Below are positions 11,612 to 23,904 of a DNA stretch of 64,000 bases, one piece after another; position 1 is the first letter of the stretch, and the number at the start of each line of letters is the position of its first letter. Location: the NCBI GenBank assembly GCA_003999685.1, contig CP021223.1, positions 2,728,001-2,792,000 of the forward strand. The letters are read 5' to 3'. The notes under the pieces are model-generated. The model saw nothing but the letters and a program-made list of their open reading frames with translations. It did not search any database and was not told where the DNA came from. Position numbers and translations under genes: made by a program. Origin of the DNA: Taiwanofungus camphoratus (Eukaryota; Basidiomycota; Agaricomycetes; Polyporales; Taiwanofungaceae).

Positions 11612-11936
11612 AAAAACGCGAAAAAAATTGCGATGGCTCCTTGTGCTTACGTGATCAAGAGCACGTGTCGCGCATTTTAGCACCGCAATTTGCCGGACTC
11701 TTTGAGATGGGTAAATAAGGCTCATTGCGGAGAACATATGTTCATTAGAGTTCAATTGAAGGCTCCATATACTTTCTCTTTATAGTCGTAAGAAGGCATA
11801 ACAATCGCTTCTAGAAGCTGTAAGCACCTGAGCACTATCACTTGATAGAGACAGGTGTTGCTCTGCTGCGGTAGCCTGGCGAACTTGGCAGGAACACCTG
11901 CAAACTATCACATTCACATCTTTATGATCATACGGC

Positions 11937-13597
11937 ATGAATTTCATCGATGCATTTGAGGCTGCTGGTGTAGCGACCCCTGCAGCAGGCGAGCAGCCCG
12001 AGACCAGCCTCAATGAGGAGGTGTCGCAAGTCGTAGGACAGCTTAGTCGGTTTTGGGGCGGCTTCAAGAAGCAGGTATGTCCACTTATGCCTCATCTGAC
12101 TACTTGCATATGGGGAACTGAGATGCTGTATCTCTTAGAGCCAAACTGCGTTTCAAGCTGCGCGGAAGGATTTCGGCGAAGTGGTCTCACAGGCGCAGAA
12201 GGAGATCAGCAAGCTCACTTCGGAAGTCTCAGCGTCTACCACGACGGCGGATGCGTCAGAAGGCCCTGCGGAGCAGCCCACAGCAAGGTCGCCCACAGTG
12301 GTAGACAGCGACAGCACTGCATCCGTCTCTGCGAGCACCAGTACCATATCCGCAAGCGATTCCAGTACAACTCATACACAGGCGCAATCATCGCAACCTC
12401 AGGAACAAACACTCCTCTCGCGCCTCCAAGCTTCACTCCCGCCTAATCTCGTTTCGTCTGTCCAGAAGCAGCTCCCCGACTCGATCAAGCATGCACGTGC
12501 GGGTAGCCTTTCCGCACTCGACTTCGCACAGCTGCGCAGCACGCTCGAGCGCGTGCAGGGCGCAACTGGCGAGTATGTCCAGCGGAGCGAGGGCTTCCTT
12601 CGTGATGCAGGCGAATTCCTCCGAGATGCCGTGCGCGTCATCCCGCCCGAAGCGGCGGAAGGCGGGACGCCCGGCGTGATTTGGGATGGCAGCGACGTGT
12701 GGATGCTCCCAACAGAGGGGGCGGGGAGCGCAAAGGGTAAGGGAAAGGAACGAGAAGACAGAACTTCTTCGAGCTCTGGCTCACGGCGGCCATCTGTGGA
12801 CACTTTAAGGGCAGTTGCCACGCGTGCAGAGTCGCTTTTGAAACAGTTAAGGCACGACCCTGAGGTGATTAAAGCGGACCCTGAGGCCGACGAACGCGCA
12901 GGAGAGTTATACAACACCTGGGTGGCATCGGAAGTCGAGACAAGGGAGGGTGGAATTGAGAGCCAGGAGTGGCAGCATAGGGTTGAGGAGGCCCTGAATG
13001 ACCCTGTGGATGGCTGGGCACTACGGAATATGGTCGACACTCTTGGTAAGTGGCATCTTTCATACTTGTGTTTGCCCGGTGTGCTCAGTGCCACATCTTC
13101 CAGTACCCGCGGTGATGTCTGCAGGGACATTCTGGACACGCTACTTCTTCCGTGTGTACCAGGTTGAACGGGAAGAAGAAAGGCGGAAGGCACTCATCCA
13201 AGGTATTTACATACCTGGTAAATTTAGAATCCGTTGGCTCATTATCTACATAGGCACTATTGAGAACGAAGAAGATTTCAGCTGGGAGGATGATGAAGAG
13301 GATACTACCTTGCTTGCCGCCAAAGCTCGATCGCAACCTGATGTCTCGACGAGCGATCCAGCCCCCGAACGTCCCTCCCGCCTCACCGCCGTCAACACGA
13401 CCATTAAGTCTCGCGTTTCAACGCCAGGGGACGGAAGTCCGCGCGTGAGCAGCGAGGATAGCTACGACGTTGTGTCATCGCAAGTGAGCAACATCGGGAG
13501 TGCGAGCGGCACGGAGGTGAAGATCGAGAAAGAGGATGCGGCGGGCGCTGAAGAGAAGTCGGCTGCCGATGACGATGCAGACAGTGATTGGGAGTAA
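11937..13597 (+). CDS. BSD-domain protein
   Basis: Exons 11937-12074, 12139-13045, 13104-13202 and 13254-13597 give 1,488 nt, 495 residues. An N-terminal helical segment (SQVVGQLSRFWGGFKKQ, then AFQAARKDFGEVVSQAQ) leads into a Ser/Thr-rich linker. The BSD domain lies around residues 300-375, from the DPEADERAGELYNTWV helix to SAGTFWTRYFFRVYQ, which holds the family's characteristic F-W-x-R-Y-F block. The C terminus is acidic, with EDFSWEDDEED and a final DADSDWE; such tails occur in the synapse-associated/BSDC1-like branch rather than in the TFIIH p62 branch. The function is not known in fungi, and trafficking or signalling roles are only inferred. It is divergent from CPA1, with about 400 bp between coding starts. 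Confidence 0.85.
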
Positions 13598-14229
13598 GCA
13601 CCTTACGATTGTATCCGACTGCAGGCGAATTTGTACAATAACAGGTGCTGTTGTGGTGCATGTATATCTATCGGACAGACTTTCTAGACGGCGTGACGGC
13701 TGACTTGCAGACCTCTGATTTTGAATGGCTCCTCATGAATTCTCCAATAGTTGGGCGACTTTTCAGGCTGGCAGTTCATTGTGTCGGCCTCAGTGGTGTT
13801 CTGCTCATTGGCTTGCTTAACGCAACGAGGCAACTCCCACGTGACTTACTTAGTTTGATCCCGATCAGATCGGATTGTCAGAGTCGCACGGTAGCCATGT
13901 GTTTCTGTTTTCAGTTGCAGTCTTCAGTCAGTATCTTCAGTGTTTGGTTATGACTTGTCAGACGAACAGGAGCTATTCTATTAGCGGTCGACTATCTTCT
14001 CCAACGAAATTGTGAACCTCCAAGAGCCATCCTCCCTTGTTACCTTGCATCAGCTCGGATAACCGCCGCATCTGTCATACTTACTCATTCGCATCAGACT
14101 TTGGCTTGTTTATACCATACGTTGCTCATCCCATCCTTTCTGCCTTCTGGCCATACTTGTCCATATTTCCTTCGTTATAACATTCTTAACTAGCACAACT
14201 CACTCACACTGTATCTCCCTCCGAAAGAC
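13598..14229. other. Intergenic region
   Basis: About 630 bp between the BSD gene and the first metallophosphoesterase gene. It is pyrimidine-rich near the right end (CT-rich tract before 14220), which is common before fungal start sites. I see no gene, RNA or repeat. Confidence 0.5.
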
Positions 14230-16466
14230 ATGTTGCAAGTAGCCAGACAAGTATTGGGACCCAGTCGTGGGCGCCGTCTGCGAACTGTATTATCGAGCAT
14301 AAAGCTCGTCCACTGGCTTAGACTTGTCTGGTGCTTGACTGTGCTCTGGTGCGAATTTGGTGCATTCCATTTGAGTCTCACATCCTGTCAGTGGTCAGAC
14401 AATGCTCTCTCCGTGGTACGTGTTACATCAGCGCTAATGTCTCAGATTGAACTAACGTAGACTTGCATAGCAGCAACAATCTCTTTCCTCGACCCATGTT
14501 CTTCTCATTGCAGATCCTCAGATACGCTTCACTCCGTCCTCGCAGCGTACTTGGACGTCCGTGCTTCGCCAATTCTTCTACAACCTTACGCTAAGAAAAA
14601 ATTGGCACTTTGCATCTCGTCTGCATCCAGATATCGTCATCTTCCTTGGTGATATGGCGGCTGCAGGGAGACTGAGCAGGACTGAGCAGGAGTATGTTCG
14701 CTATCTCATCTTGTTATACGTCTCACCTTCCAATCTCTGCTTGTGCTTGTCAGCTTTCAGGCATACGTCCAGAAGTTTAGAGGTATCTTTCGCATGAATT
14801 CGGCCGTACCGGTATATTTCATTCCTGGGAATATTGATACAGGGTAGGTGCATGCTGATTGCCCTACTTCCCATGCCTTACGGAAAGTAATTGACTTTAC
14901 GCGTAGCCTCAACCTCGACCCGGCATACTCCACTCAGTTGCGCCGCTGGTACTTCAACCATTTTGGACGAGCTAATAGGCAAATTCCTGTTCAGAACACA
15001 ACCTTTGTACTACTCGACGCAACAAGCCTAGTAGAGGAGGACTATCAGCGCGCCTGGAACGGTATGGACTACGATCAGTGGCCCTCGTCTGAAGGAGGAG
15101 TGCTGCAGTTTGTCAGAGCTCTCGGAGAAGGTAGGGTATCGGTGTCCTCTGCGTGTTTCCACTGGTTACAGCTTAGAAGGCGGCCTCTTAACAGAATCTC
15201 GGACCGATCCACTCATCTTGTTCACACATATCCCGCTTTATCGCCCGGACAGTGCTTCATGTGGATCGCTGCGTGAAGCGGGCACGATCAGCCGCGGTGC
15301 CGGTCCTGGGTATCAAAACATGCTCGGGAAAAAGACCACAAATTTCCTTCTCGAGACCTTGCGCCCATCTCTCGTCTTCAGGTGAGACGAGGTACTGCCA
15401 TACTATACCCATATCATCATGTAGCGCTGAGGGCTACTCATACATTTTCCTTCGCAGTGCTGACGACAGAGATTATTGTGAGTACACACACGTCGTGCCT
15501 TCGCGGTTCGCGGACGATGCAGGGGAAAGACAGGGTTTGATTGATATCAGAGAAATCACCGTCAAATCTTTTTCTCCTGCTTCGGATATCCGTTGGCCAG
15601 GCTTCCATCTGCTTTCTATTCCACCTCCGCCATCATCTACACCACAATCCAGTGCCTCGTCAGCATCACAGTTGTTCCTGCATACATATTCGGACCGGCC
15701 TTGTCTCCTTCCGAACTACCTCGGTGTATACACGCGATTGTATTTGCCGCTGGTTATCATCTCTGCACTTGTCCTGTTTCTAGAAAAGCTCCGTACTCGG
15801 CGTGGTCCCACTCTACCTGTCTCCCTGGACTTACACAGTTCATCTTCATCACCTATGTCAAGCGCTAGCTCTGGCACGTTCCCCTGGCACATGCACTTAC
15901 CTGCAGCGCCTGAACCAGAGTCAATGGTCTCTACGTCGAAACAGGACACAAGTCCGCGTGGTACACTTCCGATAACGCTACGCACACCGTTAATAGATAG
16001 TAGCGGGGCCGATACTAGCACGATTGCAAGAGAAGGGTGCACGAGAGGTGCTCCCATGTTCCGCGCATCGACGCGCGCGGGAACGCCGCTACTTTCCGCT
16101 CTGCCTTCACCCTTTATCAGCGCGAACATGCAATTACCTGTGCCAGAAGACGAGGCATTTGTCTATCGGCCAAGGTCATATGCGTCTGGTCCAGTCCCCA
16201 CGCCATTTGGAACGCCTTCATCTTCGAAGCGCAGGTGTCGTCTTTTCCCTCGGGAATGGCGATTGGGCTGCTTCGTTGGCCGTGATAAGCTTCTCTCTCT
16301 ACCAGATATCTTCAGACCCCTGACGCTTACAAGACGAAAGGACATTGCTATGCGCAGAGCGCGACCGGGTGCGCTGACTGCGGTGGCGGTGGACTTGTGC
16401 TCCGTCGCATGGCCCGCAGTGATATTGTGGTGTATACTTGCATGGAGGGTATTACAGGCAGAATAG
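14230..16466 (+). CDS. Cdc1/Ted1/MPPE1-type metallophosphoesterase paralog with altered metal-site residues
   Basis: Exons 14230-14415, ~14471-14691, 14754-14843, 14907-15130, 15177-15381 and 15458-16466 sum to 1,935 nt, 644 residues. An N-terminal membrane segment (LRLVWCLTVLWCEFGAF) precedes the phosphoesterase core: HVLLIADPQI, FLGDM, PGNID, LILFTHIPLYRPD and SADDRDYCEY. Two membrane segments follow, near YLPLVIISALVLFLE and at the C-terminal end. This is the layout of the Cdc1/Ted1/PGAP5 family, which trims ethanolamine phosphate from GPI anchors in the ER. Compared with the paralog at 24053-25850 it reads GNID instead of GNHD, and SADDRDYC instead of SGDDHDYC, so two catalytic or metal-binding histidines are missing. 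It also carries a ~250-residue Ser/Pro-rich insert before the last membrane segment. It may be a pseudoenzyme. The second exon could start 3 nt later. Confidence 0.85.
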
Positions 16467-16597
16467 GCACTGCAGGCAGTAGAACAACTCAGATTTCTAA
16501 ATGGACCCGAGATCTCCATTTGTCATATGAACTTTTCGATATGTGAAATGTCTCGCGAGATCAGGGTGACTTTTTTAGGTAATTAGTGGCCGCGGCT

Positions 16598-16619
16598 GTC
16601 ACGGTGTGACGCGACGCGT
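16598..16619 (+). promoter_or_regulatory. Composite element: GTCACGGTGTGAC + 3 nt + ACGCGT
   Basis: A near-palindrome GTCACGGTGTGAC (16598-16610) is followed after three bases by ACGCGT (16614-16619), the MluI cell-cycle box core. The same arrangement, 19 of 22 bases identical, occurs on the other strand at 23905-23926. Here it lies about 310 bp upstream of the F-box gene. Confidence 0.5.
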
Positions 16620-16926
16620 TTGATCACTCTAAATTCGAATGTCTTGTTGCTCCGAATCTCAAACTCTCCTCGAAATTAGGTATCCGATTTGTATGTGACT
16701 GGTGAGCAAGATGTGTATTTAAATTTGTTTTCATCAATGAAGACCTTCTGAACATTCGTTGTCTGAAATGCCCTCTCCTTTCAGGCTGCTCCCGTGTTCA
16801 AGTTGAGAATCATTACCTCTCGTGTAGTAAACTGAGTGACGAAATTACTTCAGGTCTGGAAAATCCCTGTGCTTGATGGACTTTGTTTCTCACTGAATAT
16901 TGGTGGTCTAGTTCGTCAATCGATCA

Positions 16927-18199
16927 ATGTCAGGAAGATTTCCCTTGCCATTTGAAGTCGTAGGACATACAGCCAGCTTTCTGCTGGACGACCCTGACGC
17001 CTTACAAGCGTGTACGCTCACGTGCCGTTCATGGCACTCAGCGTGTCGCCGGTACATATATCGCACCATCACGCTAAAAACTGACAGTCAGCTTGACAAA
17101 CTGGAGAGGCTGTTGGTTACCCTTCCCGTATCTGCTCACTGGATTCGCAAACTTCGCATACTTGCAGGTATCCAAACACCTGGCACGCTCGCTTCTCATG
17201 AAGATATATCGCATAAACCAAGCGGTCTGTGGGTCCATGAAATTCCGCTCATATTGCCGCAGAAGTTGAAGAAGCTAGAAGCCATCGAGTTCATTGGCTT
17301 GACTAGGTTCATCAGATATCAAATGACGAACTTCTTTCCAATGCTTAGCTCGTTTTCGTCTGTCAAGTCGCTGAGTTTGGTCGACTGTAGATTGTCACTC
17401 CAGGCACTCAGACTCTTCCTGTTCGCCCTTCCTGCAATGACAGAATTACACGTACATAATGTCGGATGGGACCAGTCACAAGATGTCGACGATGATCAGT
17501 CAAGTGAATTCGAAGCAGATATGCCTCACTTGACAACATTTCACTTCCACAGAGTGGATAACCTGTCTCCCTCTATCACTCAGTTCTACAAGTGGCTTCG
17601 GTATACGGGATCCAAGTCCACATTGCGGTCCATCGGGGTTCATATCTACGATCCGTCGTTTGTCGTAAGCACTGGGCGTGTCCTGGGAAAGCTCGGCGAT
17701 TCCATCGAACATCTAGAGCTTTTTCTGATAAACCGTAATTTCTGGACTACTACCCGAGGTACTGTTGGTGAGTTTGACCAATAGAAGCGCCAGTGTTGCT
17801 TGTTGAAGTTGGCCACCATGCACAGAGTTCATGCAATACATTGACTTGGCACGCCTTACAAGGCTACGGAGTCTCCACTTATGCCATCCAGGTCTCCCAC
17901 TCATGCCTTTTCTTCTACCCAGGCTTGCTTCGCGCAACCTAGAGGAAATTACGTTCACTCTTCCCCTCGAAGATATTCAGGAGTTGAATAAGCCTGCTTA
18001 TAGTCGACTTGACGAGCTTTTAGCGGGTCCCGCTTTCAGTCACCTCAGTAGGATCTACTTCATCTGTGAGGGTGAATTGGGGCAAGACCTGGTGACAAGA
18101 GAAGTTCGCAGGGTATTTCATCGCTCGACTTTGCGAGATGTTTTGCGCGTTACTGTCACGAAAAACAGTATATGTTGGCCAGTACCCTTGCCTTCATAA
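16927..18199 (+). CDS. F-box protein
   Basis: Exons 16927-17767 and 17826-18199 give 404 residues. Residues 5-50 (LPFEVVGHTASFLLDDPDAL, then CTLTCRSWHSACRRYIYRTI) match the F-box pattern of large mushroom families: L-P-x-E-(V/I), then a C-x-L-V/T-C-R-x-W motif. The remainder is leucine-rich and aperiodic (KLRILAG, SLVDCRLSLQALRLF, LTTFHFHRVDNLSP), as in their degenerate LRR substrate-binding region. It would act as the substrate adaptor of an SCF ubiquitin ligase. The substrate cannot be predicted. It converges with the RAD5-type gene (stop codons ~270 bp apart). Confidence 0.85.
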
Positions 18200-18470
18200 A
18201 TCTGTCACCTTACTACCAGATCATAGTTGTACATACTAAGGTACTAATTGATTACTAGCAGATATGTTGGCCATGTGTAATTTCTACAGTTAGAATAGCT
18301 CGTCCTTATGATATATCAATCACTGCATTTCATTGAGGACAAGGCAGATCTTAGCCACCGACGAAGCTATTCTGTCTGCCAAGGTTGTTATAGCCACAGA
18401 AAACGAAATGACGAACGAAGAAAATTGTGTACGGGTAAGTGAGGATACTCATTACAGGCTTGTTCATACG

Positions 18471-21400
18471 TTAGGAGCGCCATCCGTCCAAAGTGCTTTG
18501 AGTGGCGCCTCCGTTCTGTGCTGCAGCCTCTCGTCTAACACCGAACAGTTCAACGAGCTCTGTAGGCCAGGGGTGTAAGCCGACAGCAAATAAAAGAGAA
18601 GAACACATACCTTGCAGTCGAGCTTCCTTCTTCTGGCGCTGTGTTTCCTTGCTTTTGATGCCAGAAAAGGCCTGCATAGGGATAGAAACCGGTTTTCATC
18701 GGGACAAGTCACAAACTCAAGATATGCGCACCTCTTTGATCAACTTCTTCTTTTTCTCCTGTATGTCAACGACCTACGCGCACAACGATGTCAAAACACT
18801 ATTTTAAGACAAACGGAGAAGACTGACCTTTGATTCTACAGTGTCTTCTGCAATTAGCTGATAGACATGCACTGGCTTCGTCTGTCCTATGCTGCTAGAG
18901 ATGTCAGACCGAAATTTCAACGTGCTTGCGTTGCACGTACCGGTTGCATCTATCGATAGCTTGAGATTCGATTCCTTCCTGTAGTTGAAACGAATTGAAG
19001 CTCAGATACTCCACTAGGAGTTCATGATTCATACCTGCCACCAACTGGTAGGGTCGGTACGCAGTATGAACAAGTATTTTGACAGAATTCAAGGATTGAC
19101 GTACGGGTCCATTCTGGAACGTAAAATGACTATGAGCCGCAGATCAATACAGCTGATATTTGGGGTGCTTACAGATACACATTGTTAGCGACGGTCAAGT
19201 TGAGGCCTAAAGCGCCGGCCTTGAGTGAGATGAGCATTACTTTCGGGTTCACACCTGCGAAGTCAGAACCATCCAAGCTGGATTGCAAGACGGTGATATT
19301 TGCCCCTGCTCTCCTCTTGCCTTTACCTATCTTCGACTTGCCCTTCTTCGAGACCTCTTCATGTTCATCGTCGATGAAGTCGCTGTCGTCATCTCCGTTA
19401 TCGTCACGAGGTACCGGATCGTCATCATATAAGGGGGCCTGACTCAGACGACCACGTCGACGAGAGGGGCGTGAAGATATTTCCTGACTTTGCGGAACTG
19501 CTTCTAGTCTAAATGTTTCCTCTAAGGGAACTGAGAAGCGTGCGATCGTTTCCTGCCGTCGTCGAGCAGACATCTTGCCGTCAAAACGCACGTAAGGGAT
19601 ACTAATCAATGATCAGATATGGCTTTGGAATGGCTTTCGAAATCAGAAATTCACCCTTCCTTATCAAGAGTCTCTGCAATCTGTTAGATTTGTGTCTAAT
19701 GCGTGAAACGACGAACTCAAATTCAATCAATGAACCCACTTTGTCCAAGAAAGACGTGAATTGGGAGAAGACCAAAGATTTCTCCGTCTCAGGCGTTAGT
19801 CTGAGCAGATGAACCAATTGATCAATTTTAGCAGACGATCCAGAACGTATACTACTATGGTCTTCCTCGTTGTCTTCACTGCGCCTGATAGGTGCTTGGG
19901 TGAGGTCCGTTGGCGGGGCTGGTTCTACTAAGTCACCCGGCCCTATGGGACGTCGATCCTGTCATAGAGTTCACTATTAGAGCCTTCAAGCACACACAAA
20001 GACATACCATTGGACATTTGGAGTCACGTGCTATGACTTCGGAGATGCTAAAAGTGAGACAAGTCAAACATAGCATCGCACACGTTTGTTCTGCACGCAC
20101 CAAGCAAGGCAGAACATGTGCGCACAGCTCGTGATTCTAGGCTCATTTGAGATACTGAAGCATATAGGACACTCCTCATTGTCTTCAATACCCTGAGCTA
20201 GGATATCTTGTAAGCGGACTTTATCCTCCGGAGTGAGACGAATAGCTGAGGCGGTGGCATCTTCGTCTTTGTCAGCTGCACGGAGCTGATCTAAATAGTT
20301 TGGAGGTACAAGACCAGGATGAAGGGCCAGCTGCCGCAGACGGGTCAACATACTGAGCACATTGGACTGCATCTAGAATATATGCCATTCAGAGCCGTCG
20401 GGCTCTCAGGATTGAATCTGTTCGTCTACACTTACAGCAGCCGAATGTATCCCTCCGTGGCGTTCGATGAGATTATCAAACCGTTGTTTGGATACCTGTT
20501 CTACGGCATCGTAGAATTCCTAAGGAGAAGTTGAGGACTCTGCTGAGAATAGTCGATGCGGTACACACTCTTGCTTCGGCAGTGAGTGCAACAGGCACCA
20601 ATGTCATGTCGATCTAACATGTCGTATTGAGTGCGAATCGAAATAGCCAATACAGAAACACATACGGGAGGCAGTGGAACTAGATGATTCCCTGCACTAT
20701 CTTGCATCTACAGAGAAAAAGAATTGATTTTGGTCGTGAACTGATTCAGTTATCCTACTGCTAACCTCTTTGGTCCGACGAATGCATATTTGGCTCATCA
20801 ATGCCTAGATATCAATCGTAAAATGAGATAGATAGTGTATGGTAATTTTCGTGATACAAACCCGCATGAGTTCTGCACCAGATGGGTCACCATCTTTGAG
20901 GGGACGAAGGACCATCCGCTTGTAAAAATCTTCGTTGTCCAGAGGGTGACAAATCTGGAGGAAGGTGAGAATAGATCCAAGGTCCTACAAAACGAGCAAC
21001 CTCGTGAGCATAATTGGCCAGCTACAACCTCCGAGACATGCCTTGGGGGAGTTGATCTGAGGATGGACGTAAGTCAGGTAACATATAGTTCATAATGAGT
21101 CACTCACTATAGGGGTTCCCGTCAATACCCAGCGCCGCTGCGCATTGAGAATACAGACCGCTTTCGCCATCTTCGTCCTGGGGTTGCGGATATTGTGGCC
21201 CTCATCAAGGATGATTCGCTATAAATGAGGTTGTACATTGAGACAAAGCCTGATAATCAACAGGTTTCATCTCGCATGAAACTCTGACCTTCCATTGTAT
21301 ATCAAACAGGCCTCTCTGGACTTTCTTTTTCTTCTTAACAGGCTCATCTCCGACATCACCGTGCTCCTTTGTAACAGTCTGGTAAGTGGTAATCACGACA

Positions 21401-23827
21401 TCGTATTTCTTGAGTTCCTCAGGGGTCATGGAACGTGTTGCTCCATAATATACACAGGATGTGAGGACACCCTCTCGCACGTGGTCTTGTATCTGCTTCT
21501 CCCAGTTGGATAAAACCGAAAGCGGCACGACTGCAAGCCGTACCATGTTGGAGTCAGGCCGGAGGAGGCAACGTGTGGCGCACCTATTAATGTCGATCTG
21601 GAATAGTCCGGAGGTATATCCGCTTTCGTGGCTAAAATAAGGGCGAGCATAGTCAAAGTTTTACCCTAGAAGCGCGCGAGAATGAGTGATTGTGAAAAGA
21701 ATATTCTGCTCGAGTGCACATACTAAGCCCATGCTATCTGCACACAGTGCACCCCTACCAAGGACCGGAGGTGCCTGCTGAGGCGTTTTGGTGGCAACTG
21801 AATACAAACAGCATCAGCAGTCACACATACAGTAAGGCCAATATGGGGACACAGACTGTTGAAGTAGTATGTCTGACGTGCTCAGTGTAAGTCAGTCAGC
21901 GAATGTCCGTGGAGAACCGAAGCATGCCTACCTTGCCTCCGACCTTCCGCAACTGCCAGAACTGAACAGGCTTGTCGCTCTCCTTCTTGGGAAGAACGGG
22001 GTACTCATGCTCAACACACCATTGCAAGGCTTGACTCTATACACGGCAGTTCACATACCCTGACAAGCCTCTCGAAAGCATTCGACTATGCAGACATACC
22101 TGATGCTTCAGCAAGTTAACTCTCAGATCTCCGCTCTGTACACTAGGCGGGCTCGGATGTTCAGGTAACTGGAGCACGTCGTCGACCGAGCAAAGTGTAT
22201 CAAGCAAGGAGCTACGGCGGCCCTCGTCGTCCACTTTTTCAAGGGTGTTCAATATTTGCCTGAGCTCTGCGGCCTTCTGCAATGCCTCTTGCTGCTTCCG
22301 GACCATCTCTTGTTGTGCCGCTATCTGAGCAGCCGTCATGCCCGTCACGCGTTGCTGATGCTGGCTCGACGAGTAGGCGGGTGGCACAGAACTTGGGCCT
22401 GCTACGGGCTGTGATGCTGATGGTCTCGGCGCATTGCGAACAGGAGGAGCGCCCGGAACTTGGCTTTTGTTGCCGCTTCGCGGGGAAAAACCTCGCTGGC
22501 CCGGCGTTGCCCAGATGAGCATAGGCTCTAGTTGTGCTCTCTTGTCCGGAGATCCGTATATTTTTAGAGTCCTGAACAGCGATGATGTATAGATACTGCA
22601 TGATTGCGTGATGAAAGTATGCTTACATCGAGAGTGAGTAGCTGAAGCCGGTCACTAAATAGTAGTTAGCACTAGCACGAAGGCCGAAAGTTTCAGCCAT
22701 ACAGTTTCCTTCATGCATGACACCTTCGACGGCCACCAAGCTTCTGTCCATGAGTGGGGCTAGCTTGGCTGCAATTTGTCGTGGGATGTGACCGACTTGA
22801 GTGCCTCCTATGTTCTTCACTTGGATCGCATTCCTAGAGAGGCAGATATTGTGTATCAACAGAGCATTTAAGTAAATGTAGTGAAGAAAATCATTACCTG
22901 TCGTACTTGTTTTCGGGCTGCCTTACAAGTCTGACTTCTTCACCAGGGCCAACAAGCCCTGGAGTGAGAAGTGCCACGTCAGTCTTATATGAACACCCTC
23001 CAATGTATTAGTTCACCATTGTAGTATTGAACGCCGACGATACTGGTCTTCAGCATGACATATAGCTCATCTCTAGTGTCTTCAACCTCGACAACATCCT
23101 CATCGTCGTCTTCCTCTAACATTTGAGAGGTAGACAGCTGAGATGGACGATGAAGAGCCTGTGATGAGCGAGGTTGGGACGAGCCTGGTTGTGAAGAAGC
23201 CGGCGTGGTTGGTTGGGACGAGGCGATTGCAGCAGCCTTCCGCTTTGTCTGGCTCGAGCCTGGAGTTGTTGGTGCTTTCACATTAGATTTAGCCGTTTTC
23301 CCTTGAGAATTCTGCAACTTTGCGGTATCAGGGACATCCGCGGGGTCTATCCGATGCAAGCCAACTGCCATCCGAATCTTCCCTTGGTCTTCAGGTCTTC
23401 AATATGCATATCATAGTCATGTACGCGTTCATTGTAGATGTAAAGGAAAGAGTAACTATACCGAAGGTTGTTGAAGCCAGGAACGCGCTCCAACTTGACT
23501 TCAGCAAGTCGTCCCAGGATGTCAGGAGTTACACATCCCCTACAATGCACAAAGACGCGTGTGGCATCAAGTTCAATGACTAAGATCAACGTATCAAAAG
23601 CGTACAGACCAGTGCCGCCATTCGACAGTCTCTCCGTAGGGACCAAAATTTGTCTGGCCATAGCGCAGAACTCCTAACTGAATCGGCGAGCCTTTACATG
23701 GCGGAGGCCCATGGCATACCGCGCGGCTGCTTTTGCTGTACTACATGGTCCAAAAGATGAATGAGGGAACATTTATGTGAAGACGATGGAGGTATAAATG
23801 CACCTCAAATATATGAGAGGTTGACAT
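18471..23827 (-). CDS. RAD5: RAD5/HLTF-type SNF2 helicase and RING ubiquitin ligase with N-terminal PARP-type zinc finger
   Basis: Thirty-two exons: 23827-23804, 23740-23610, 23539-23462, 23396-23017, 22958-22898, 22833-22703, 22654-22627, 22571-22100, 22036-21932, 21872-21857, 21797-21724, 21665-21584, 21530-21289, 21218-21109, 21056-21042, 20984-20862, 20804-20766, 20707-20666, 20613-20569, 20519-20436, 20372-20101, 20047-20008, 19958-~19713, ~19671-19655, 19601-19173, 19113-19105, 19044-19035, 18978-18941, 18891-18828, 18773-18732, 18671-18611 and 18559-18471. Domains: PARP-type zinc finger (Cys17, Cys23, His51, Cys54), HIRAN (~193-275), SNF2 ATPase (MGLGKT ~498, DEGH ~613), RING (~829-870) inside the ATPase, and helicase C ([33 protein letters not shown]), ending TLDGWRS. 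Rad5/HLTF remodels stalled forks and polyubiquitinates PCNA. The exons sum to 3,599 nt. The missing base lies in exon 21218-21109, where the expected TGTP motif is out of frame (see findings). The RING ends CPMD rather than CPxC. Confidence 0.9.
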
Positions 23828-23904
23828 GATGGTCGACTACTAGCTCGACGGTTATGGTGGTCAATGTAGAAAATCCTGCCGCGATTACTAAATATGGGGG
23901 CCCG

